A stretch of DNA of 64,000 nucleotides from Sphaerisporangium corydalis. Lineage in GTDB: Bacteria > Actinomycetota > Actinomycetes > Streptosporangiales > Streptosporangiaceae. Positions 58,935-64,000 of the stretch are shown here, in pieces (position 1 is the stretch's first letter; every line of letters starts with the position of its first letter). The position numbers and the translations under genes were made by a program. The DNA is taken from assembly GCF_025506355.1 (NCBI RefSeq), contig NZ_JANZYP010000044.1, positions 1-64,000 of the forward strand, written 5' to 3'. A model generated the notes under the pieces. That model did no database searches. It was not told the origin of the DNA and saw nothing but the letters and a program-made list of their open reading frames with translations.

Positions 58935-60230
58935 CTAGAAGCCGAGGCCGCGGCGGCCGGTGGCGTTGAGGCCGGCCTCGGGGAAGCGGTCGGGCCAGGA
59001 GCGTTCGTAGTGTTCCGCGGGGAAGTCCGCGGGGCTGGAACCGGTGGCGAACGCCTGCCGGACCGTGGCGGCGTAGCGTTCGTTGCGCGGGCACCACGGG
59101 GCGGCGGGAATGTACATGACGTTGCCCCAGCCCTTCTGGCCGGTGACCGGTGCCACGCTGTGGATCATGTCGCAGTGCCACCAGACCGAGTCGCCGGCGC
59201 GCACGTCGGGGATGCCGGTGAGGGCGCGCAGGAGCAGCGGGTGCCAGCGTTCGCTCGCGGGGAAGACCTGGTTCACGGTGACCCCGCACATGTCGTCGCC
59301 GGGTACGTCGCCCAGCAGCGGCCGGAGCATCAGGTAGGCCATCGCCGAGGGGATCGGGACGGTGTGCAGCACGCCCTGGTCGTGGTCCATGTCCGACAGG
59401 GCCGTCCAGCCCTGGAAGGTGCGGAACACCGAGCACATGGTGGTGCCGGGGTACTGGGGGCCGTCGGTGCGGTGGGCGGCGTCCCAGGGGTCGTAGGCCT
59501 CGGGCGTGCCGTCGAACAGGTGCCGGAAGGCCCGCTGGTAGGACCCGGTCATCCACAGGTCCAGGGTGCCGGGGTCCAGGTGGGTGCCCAGCCCGCCGGA
59601 GTCGGTGCCGGGCGGGCGGCGGCGGATCCGGTCGGGGTACAGGGAGTCACGGCCGGGGTCGAACCACTGGACGCCGTCGGAGTGGTGTTTCCACTGGGCG
59701 TTCAAGAACGCCTGGACCTGGGCCATCCGGTCGCTCTGGCGTGCCCGCATCTGCGCGGCGGACCAGTAGATCGGGTAGATCTCGGGCGTGGATCCGACGC
59801 TGCCGAAGAAGTCGTCGCCCGGTCCCCGGTAGGCGTCGGAGAAGCCGTTGCGTTCGGTGTAGCCGACGATGTCGCGGTCCCAGGCCAGGGTCTGCCCGCG
59901 CGGGAAGTGGCCGCGCACGACCAGGCAGCCGCGCCGGCGCAGCGCCTGGACCTGTCCGGCCGTCACGGTGCCCGCCTCGATGTCGGCGTAGTCGATGACC
60001 GGCCAGATCGTCTCGCCACGGCCTTTCGCCGCGGCGATCTCGGCGACCTCGGCCTCGATGGCGCGCTCGACGACGGCGAAGACCTCCTCGACGGTTCGTC
60101 CTGAGGCGGCGATGCGGGCGCGCAACGCGGTCTTGATCTGCCGGATCGCGGCGGGCAGGTCGGCCGGGGGTTCCTCCCAGCGGGGGAGGGGCGGCAGGGG
60201 CCTGCTCGCGGGGAGGGTGGGCGCGGTCAC
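58935..60230 (-). CDS. DUF1479 (YbiU-type) putative non-haem iron dioxygenase
   Basis: A 431-aa protein of the DUF1479 family, related to phytanoyl-CoA dioxygenases: DIEAGTVTAGQVQALRRRGC, VVRGHFPRGQTLAWDRDIVG, GLGTHLDPGTLDLWMTGSYQ (HxD iron ligands), FRTFQGWTALSDMDHDQGVL, and SVWWHCDMIHSVAPVTGQKG (distal His). GTG 60230 has GAAGGAGG at proper spacing. The enzyme would use iron, 2-oxoglutarate and oxygen; substrate unknown. The 5' end directly abuts a ROK-family remnant read on the other strand. Confidence 0.88.
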   Translation of the reverse strand: MTAPTLPASRPLPPLPRWEEPPADLPAAIRQIKTALRARIAASGRTVEEVFAVVERAIEAEVAEIAAAKGRGETIWPVIDYADIEAGTVTAGQVQALRRRGCLVVRGHFPRGQTLAWDRDIVGYTERNGFSDAYRGPGDDFFGSVGSTPEIYPIYWSAAQMRARQSDRMAQVQAFLNAQWKHHSDGVQWFDPGRDSLYPDRIRRRPPGTDSGGLGTHLDPGTLDLWMTGSYQRAFRHLFDGTPEAYDPWDAAHRTDGPQYPGTTMCSVFRTFQGWTALSDMDHDQGVLHTVPIPSAMAYLMLRPLLGDVPGDDMCGVTVNQVFPASERWHPLLLRALTGIPDVRAGDSVWWHCDMIHSVAPVTGQKGWGNVMYIPAAPWCPRNERYAATVRQAFATGSSPADFPAEHYERSWPDRFPEAGLNATGRRGLGF

Positions 60231-60237
60231 GGCGGCC

Positions 60238-60804
60238 TCCTTCGAAGACAACGACGTCAACTGGGCCGCGCGCGCCGAACTCGCCGCCCGCCCCGGCGGC
60301 GGCACCTTCGCCTACCTGTATCTGGGGGAGGGCCTGGGCTGCGCGATCATGAGCGACGGGCTGGTCCTGCGCGGGCACCGAGGGCTGGCCGGTGAGATCG
60401 CCCACCTGACGACGACCGGCCCCGGCGGCCGCGCCACCACGCTGATCGAGGTCTTCGCCCTGCTCGGCCTGCGGCAGCCCGGCTCCACCGCGATCGACGT
60501 CGACCGGCTCCTGGCCACGGCCACCGCGGCCGGCCCCGGCGCCGCCACCGTCCGCGCGACGCTGGGCGAGGCCGTCGGCGGCGCCCTGACCGCGATCACC
60601 TCACTCGCCGATCCCGCGCACATCGTCATCGGCGGCCCCTGGGGACCCCACCCGAAGATCTTCACCGCGATCCGGGACGCCGCGGCCCGCGACCCCCGCG
60701 GCCCGGTCCTGCGCCCGGCGGCCGTCCCTTCGCCGTCCTTCACCGGCGCCCGCGCCGACGCCTTCACCCGCCTGCGCGACAGCGTCATCGCCGCACCCCG
60801 CTGA
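60238..60804 (+). pseudogene. C-terminal remnant of a ROK-family protein
   Basis: From 60238 the frame reads SFEDNDVNWAARAELAARPG, then FAYLYLGEGLGCAIMSDGLV and HRGLAGEIAHLTT, matching the second half of ROK repressors/kinases (the NDVN and GEGLG elements). The first half, with the DNA-binding domain and the ATP-binding DxGxT loop, is absent, and in frame upstream lies only antisense of the DUF1479 gene. The CxCGxxGC zinc motif is also missing. A truncated ROK gene, probably cut when the region was rearranged. Confidence 0.8.
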
Positions 60805-60825
60805 GACGACGTCCGAGGTGCGGGT

Positions 60826-60903
60826 CTATCTGCGACGGGAGGAGGCGGGCCAGGGCCTGGGTGCCGATCTCCACATGTTGCCGGCGAGAGACCGATACTC
60901 CAT
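60826..60903 (-). pseudogene. 5' stub of an oxidoreductase-like gene (aldo/keto-reductase-like start)
   Basis: ATG 60903 has AAAGGA seven bases upstream and starts MEYRSLAG, the beginning of many aldo/keto reductases, but the frame ends after 25 codons; a +1 shift gives HVEIGTQALARLLPSQIDP before it also ends. It is divergent from the TetR gene at 61034 and shares its repeat-bearing promoter, so it is probably the remnant of the regulated enzyme gene. The match is short and the call tentative. Confidence 0.4.
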
Positions 60904-60972
60904 GGAAGATCCTTTCGTGCGCGGCCGGGAACCGGTCGCGGTGGATGACGTACCATTGGGCGCGCCGACAGG

Positions 60973-61023
60973 CGGATAGCCTGTCCACTTGACCCTGAGG
61001 CTTATCGGATAGCCTGTCCACTT
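60973..61023. promoter_or_regulatory. Two identical 18-bp repeats upstream of the TetR gene
   Basis: CGGATAGCCTGTCCACTT occurs at 60973-60990 and 61006-61023, 33 bases start to start (three helical turns), ending 10 bases before the TetR start. Two same-face sites for the TetR protein are the likely reading. Confidence 0.65.
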
Positions 61024-61033
61024 AAGGTGCCCA

Positions 61034-61597
61034 ATGCAGCAGACCTCTCCCGCGTCCCGGCGGGCCGACGCCGAGCACAACCGCGACAAGATCCTCGCCG
61101 CCGCCCGCGCCGCGTTCGCGGTTCCCGAGGCCGAGGTCTCCATGGCCGAGATCTCCAGGAGGGCCGGCGTCGGCATGGCGACGCTCTACCGGAACTTCCC
61201 CGGCAGGCGCGAGCTTCTCGAGGCCCTGTACGCCGACGAGGTCGCCACCATCTGCGCGGCCGCCGAGACGATCGACGCCGAGACGGCGGGAGCGGCGCTC
61301 ATGGCCTGGCTGCGGGGGTTCTTCACCTTCATCACCGGCAAGCGGCACGTCGCCTCGGAGCTGCTCAAGCACGTCGACAGCCTTGATCGGATGTTCGACG
61401 ACAGCCGCTCACGGGTCATGGCCGCCGGCCGGCCCCTGCTCGCCGCCGCCCAACGCGCCCACGAGGTCCGCGAGGACGTCACCCTGGAACAGGTCCTCGA
61501 CATGGTCCACGCGATCGCGACGATCCAGGGCGACGACCGGTACCTCGAACCGATCCTGCGCACCGCGCTCGACGGGCTCCGCCCCGGGCCGGCGTAG
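61034..61597 (+). CDS. TetR-family transcriptional regulator
   Basis: A 187-aa TetR protein: NRDKILAAARAAFAVPEAEV, SMAEISRRAGVGMATLYRNF, then a C-terminal domain with MAWLRGFFTFITGKRHVASE (SbtR-like TetR_C). This form of TetR is usually next to an oxidoreductase gene it represses; the only candidate on the divergent side is a stub at 60826-60903, so it may now act only on itself. Confidence 0.92.
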   Translation: MQQTSPASRRADAEHNRDKILAAARAAFAVPEAEVSMAEISRRAGVGMATLYRNFPGRRELLEALYADEVATICAAAETIDAETAGAALMAWLRGFFTFITGKRHVASELLKHVDSLDRMFDDSRSRVMAAGRPLLAAAQRAHEVREDVTLEQVLDMVHAIATIQGDDRYLEPILRTALDGLRPGPA

Positions 61598-61615
61598 CCG
61601 CGGCGGGCCGCCTGC

Positions 61616-61653
61616 CGGTTCGAGTCCGGACGGTTCGAGTCCGGGCGGTTCGA
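61616..61653. repeat. 15-bp tandem repeat, two and a half copies
   Basis: CGGTTCGAGTCCGGA (61616-61630), CGGTTCGAGTCCGGG (61631-61645) and the partial CGGTTCGA (61646-61653) follow the TetR stop. Each copy is a short dyad (CCGG-TTCGAGT-CCGG) and could form small hairpins between the TetR gene and the convergent SDR gene. Confidence 0.7.
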
Positions 61654-61688
61654 CGCGCTGGACGGTCGGCGAGCGGTCATCGGCTCGG

Positions 61689-62615
61689 TCACACCACCGC
61701 GTCGGCCCAGGCCAGGCTGAGCTTCCAGGCCGCGGCACGAGTCGCGGGGTCGTAGGAGATGTCGGGTGAGCGCGTCTCCCGATCGCGGACGTAGTAGCGG
61801 CCGGTGACGCCGGCGAGGCCGGGGGAGGTGACCAGGCGCAGTGCGGCCTCGGCCCCCTGCTCGGGAGTGAGCAGGCGTCGGTGGATGAACGACCGGAACG
61901 GCGCGAGGACGGCGGGGACGAGGTCGTTGACGATGCCGGTGCTCACGATGCCGGGATGGACGGCGTTGACGGTGACGCCCGCGTCGCGCCAGCGTTCGGC
62001 GAACTCGTAGCCGCAGATCGTGGCCAGCAGTTTGGCTCTGGCGTACGCGGCGAAGGGGACGTACCCGTCGGCGGGATTGATGTCGCGCGCGTCGGTGACG
62101 CCTGACAGGTCGAGGGGGACGGGCCGAGGGCGGCCGAACAGCGGCACGGGGCGGGCGTCGGACATCGTGGCCGACACGACGTTGACGACGCGGGCGTCCC
62201 CGGCGGCGAGCAGGTGGCCCTCCAGCAGGTGGGTGAGGGTGAATCCGGCGAGGTGGTTGACCGCCAGGTGCGCTTCCACGCCGTCGGCGGTCAGCAGGCG
62301 CTCGCGGTAGTGCGCGCCGGCGTTGTTGACGAGCAGGTGCAGGCGATCGTGGCGGGCGGTGAACTCGGCGGCGAGCCGGTGCAGGTCCGCGCGGGAGGCC
62401 AGGTCGCCGGTCAGGACCTCGACGAGGTCGGCGCCGATCTCCTGGGCGATCCGCCGCCGCAGCGTCTGGCCGCGGTCGTGGTCGCGGCTGGTGGTGACGA
62501 CGTGCACACCGGCCCTGGCGAGTGCGGTGGTGATGACCTGGCCCATCCCGCCGGTGCCGCCGGTGACGAAGGCGGTGCGGTGGTGCGGGTCGGCCGGGAG
62601 GCGTGCGGCGCTCAC
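61689..62615 (-). CDS. Short-chain dehydrogenase/reductase (retinol-dehydrogenase type)
   Basis: A 308-aa SDR: RTAFVTGGTGGMGQVITTAL (TGxxxGMG), LHLLVNNAGAHYRERLLTAD, VVNVVSATMSDARPVPLFG, and YARAK (catalytic Tyr-Lys) in YVPFAAYARAKLLATICGYE, ending VNAVHPGIVSTG. The architecture is that of RDH/WWOX-like SDRs. GTG 62615 overlaps the stop of the NmrA-like gene, so both are co-translated from a promoter controlled by the TetR protein at 63322. Confidence 0.92.
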   Translation of the reverse strand: MSAARLPADPHHRTAFVTGGTGGMGQVITTALARAGVHVVTTSRDHDRGQTLRRRIAQEIGADLVEVLTGDLASRADLHRLAAEFTARHDRLHLLVNNAGAHYRERLLTADGVEAHLAVNHLAGFTLTHLLEGHLLAAGDARVVNVVSATMSDARPVPLFGRPRPVPLDLSGVTDARDINPADGYVPFAAYARAKLLATICGYEFAERWRDAGVTVNAVHPGIVSTGIVNDLVPAVLAPFRSFIHRRLLTPEQGAEAALRLVTSPGLAGVTGRYYVRDRETRSPDISYDPATRAAAWKLSLAWADAVV

Positions 62616-63265
62616 GAGGCGATCCGCAGGGCGCGGCGCAGGTAGGCCGGTTCGATGGTCTCCTTCACGAGGAAGTCGGCCAGGTCGGCGCGCGAGACGG
62701 CTGTGGTCAGCCGGATGCGCAGGTCGGTGCCGGTGCGGTAGTGGCCGGTCGGCGCGGTGTCCCTCAACGCGGGTGGCCGGACGATCGTCCAGTCGGTGTC
62801 CGACGCGCGGATCAGCTCCTCCATCGCCTCCTTGTCGCGCATCTTGGCCCCGACCGAGGCCCACAGCGCCAGCGAGTAGGGGGAGCGGTCGCGGCTCTCG
62901 GCCGCGCCGTGGGCGCTGACCGCCACCAGCCGGCGGACGCCGGTCACGTTCATCGCGTGCAGCGCGGAGCGGATGCCGTCGGCGCACACCGTGGCGGGGC
63001 CGCGGGCCGAGGGGCCCAGGGCGCTGACGACCGCGTCGTGTCCCGCGATGACGCCGGCGAGACGCTCGTCGGCCGGGCCGGGGAGGCCCAGGTCGGAGAT
63101 CACCTCGACGGTGAGCCCGGGGGCGGGCGGCAGTGCGCCGGCCCGGCGGGTGACGGCGGTGACGGCGTGCCCGGCGCGCAGGGCGGCCTCGACGACGGCC
63201 CTGCCGGTACCGCCCGTGGCGCCGAGGACGACCATCCCGGCGACTTTTGAGTCATTCTGTCTCAT
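62612..63265 (-). CDS. NmrA-like NAD(P)-binding protein
   Basis: A 217-aa NAD(P)-binding protein: MVVLGATGGTGRAVVEAALR, RRLVAVSAHGAAESRDRSPY, and DWTIVRPPALRDTAPTGHYR. It belongs to the SDR_a5-like/NmrA group that lacks the classical YxxxK; likely a redox enzyme or sensor. Start is ATG 63265 or ATG 63235; neither has a clear Shine-Dalgarno, and the first overlaps a TetR operator. Operon with the SDR gene downstream. Confidence 0.85.
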   Translation of the reverse strand: MRQNDSKVAGMVVLGATGGTGRAVVEAALRAGHAVTAVTRRAGALPPAPGLTVEVISDLGLPGPADERLAGVIAGHDAVVSALGPSARGPATVCADGIRSALHAMNVTGVRRLVAVSAHGAAESRDRSPYSLALWASVGAKMRDKEAMEELIRASDTDWTIVRPPALRDTAPTGHYRTGTDLRIRLTTAVSRADLADFLVKETIEPAYLRRALRIAS

Positions 63266-63313
63266 AGTCGAATCTTGGCATTCATTCGACTTTTGAGTCA
63301 AGTTGTCTCATAA
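63241..63313. promoter_or_regulatory. Duplicated TetR operator between the NmrA-like and TetR genes
   Basis: CGACTTTTGAGTCA occurs at 63241-63254 and 63287-63300, each followed by TGTCTCATA. Each copy contains a 17-bp near-palindrome, TGAGTCA-N3-TGTCTCA (63248-63264 and 63294-63310). The first covers the possible ATG of the NmrA-like gene, and the second ends 11 bases before the TetR start. Confidence 0.7.
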
Positions 63314-63321
63314 GATGAGGC

Positions 63322-63900
63322 ATGGCCGACACTCCTGATCCGCGGGTGACCCGCAGCCGTGAGGCGATCCTCGCCGCCGCGCGAGAACTGTTGCGCGAGG
63401 AAGGCCCCTCCGCCGTCACCCACCTGCGGGTGGCCGCGCGAGCCGAGGTCGGCCGCGCCACCGTCTACCGCCACTGGCCCCGCTCAGAACAGCTGCTGAC
63501 CGACGCGATGGCCGACGTCCCGATGCCCTTCTTCCTCGCCCCGGCCACTCCCGTGCGACCGTGGCTGGAGCGGCACCTGCGCGTACTCGCCGACCAGCTC
63601 GCCCTGCCCGACGTCCTGGCGGTGACGACCACACTCGTGCAGGGCGCACGGTCGCGACCACAGATCACCACCCAACGCGACCAGCTCGCCACCACCATCG
63701 GGCGGCAGCTCCGTGCGGCGCTGACCTTGGCGGAGCAGGCGGGGGAACTCCAGGCGGCGGGCGATTCCCGCGACGCCCCGGCCCTGATGATCGGCCCCCT
63801 GCTCTATCGCGCCCTGCTCGAACCCGGCCCGGTGTCCGACGATCTGATCGACCGCCTGCTCGCCGCCGCGGGCACGTGGACCACGGACCGCCACGCCTGA
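63322..63900 (+). CDS. TetR-family transcriptional regulator
   Basis: A 192-aa TetR protein: RVTRSREAILAAARELLREE, VTHLRVAARAEVGRATVYRH, and a TetR_C_11-like C-terminal domain (PDVLAVTTTLVQGARSRPQI). It is divergent from the NmrA-SDR operon, with two near-identical operators between. It is likely to repress the operon and itself. Confidence 0.93.
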   Translation: MADTPDPRVTRSREAILAAARELLREEGPSAVTHLRVAARAEVGRATVYRHWPRSEQLLTDAMADVPMPFFLAPATPVRPWLERHLRVLADQLALPDVLAVTTTLVQGARSRPQITTQRDQLATTIGRQLRAALTLAEQAGELQAAGDSRDAPALMIGPLLYRALLEPGPVSDDLIDRLLAAAGTWTTDRHA

Positions 63901-63917
63901 GCCGGCCTGCCAGCGGG

Positions 63918-64000
63918 TCAGCCGAGGGTCAGGTCCTGGAGGCCGACCACGCGCAGCAGTTCCAGCCGCTCGTAGGACCCGCTCCCCGGCTGGGCGGTGT
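63918..64000 (-). CDS. C-terminal end of an unidentified protein (partial)
   Basis: A frame entering from the right edge ends with TGA at 63918; the visible 26 residues include GSGSYERLELLRVVGLQDLT. The bias fits coding DNA but the fragment is too short to name a family. Confidence 0.4.
   Translation of the reverse strand, partial: TAQPGSGSYERLELLRVVGLQDLTLG

Noticed and set aside
61616-61653. tRNA-like GGTTCGAGTCC sequence
   Set aside because: Only a T-arm-like piece is present, in tandem; there is no anticodon arm, acceptor stem or CCA context.
63241-63313. Ends of an insertion element or MITE
   Set aside because: The repeats are direct, short, flank nothing mobile and contain TetR-like palindromes between divergent genes.

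Overview
The window is about 64 kb of very GC-rich DNA with many GTG and some TTG starts, four-base ATGA/GTGA gene overlaps and strong G/C bias at third codon positions. Together with F420-type (Ddn-like) and PPOX-class flavoproteins, SigJ-like ECF factors, a MmyB-type XRE regulator, a TioE-like double MerR regulator and a VanY/VanRS cassette, this points to a high-GC actinomycete chromosome. A Streptosporangiales-type organism (Nonomuraea/Streptosporangium/Actinomadura-like) is my inference, not proven. I saw no rRNA, tRNA, CRISPR array, intact insertion sequence or phage module.

Layout. 0-9.5 kb: end of a DUF998-like membrane protein, a lipoprotein hydrolase, a NarL-type two-component system, a gene-poor stretch (3.3-4.05 kb), small stress/detox enzymes, an MFS exporter with its LysR regulator, and a second NarL-type system. 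9.5-17 kb: MacB-type ABC transporter, MmyB-like regulator with a divergent quinone reductase, an ECF sigma factor overlapping a Ddn-like reductase, a broken aminoglycoside-phosphotransferase-like gene and a soluble EEP hydrolase. 17-31.7 kb: TetR + flavin monooxygenase; CocE-type hydrolase with a MarR regulator and palindromic operator; DUF1648-like membrane protein + GntR; a beheaded flavin monooxygenase with a MarR gene and duplicated operator; ankyrin protein; aldo/keto reductase; a hydrolase-methyltransferase fusion with a DMT exporter and LysR; branched-chain/phenylalanine-type amino-acid dehydrogenase with Lrp. 31.7-41.7 kb: VanRS-like system, VanY-like peptidase and membrane EEP protein, RidA, WYL regulator, NmrA/TetR pair, AraC, I36 inhibitor, DUF1062, GNAT. 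41.7-50 kb: trpB-trpA-gntR operon under a perfect 16-bp palindrome, SDR + tautomerase, methyltransferase remnant, ComB-like phosphatase, serine hydrolase, Nudix remnant, EthD protein. 50-64 kb: LysR, TetR, an SDR followed by an uncharacterised two-gene unit (repeat-rich protein plus Ig-like-domain protein), erythromycin-esterase-like protein with a double MerR regulator, double-VOC protein, ECF factor with an AhpD-like partner, DUF1479 dioxygenase, ROK remnant, and two TetR-controlled modules.

Two themes connect the window. First, an unusual density of small modules in which a regulator gene sits beside or divergent from one or two enzymes or exporters: I count about 17 one-component regulators, three two-component pairs and two ECF factors among roughly 68 genes, and for many an inverted or direct repeat is visible at the promoter. 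Second, seven gene remnants (APH, flavin monooxygenase, SAM methyltransferase, Nudix, ABM-like, ROK, aldo/keto-reductase-like) lie next to intact regulators or enzymes, as expected for a high-turnover accessory region of an actinomycete chromosome. The most interesting leads are the dedicated trpBA-gntR operon with its operator, the hydrolase-methyltransferase fusion, the 52.6-54.6 kb gene pair of unknown function, and the monooxygenase deletion whose junction abuts a duplicated MarR-type operator.
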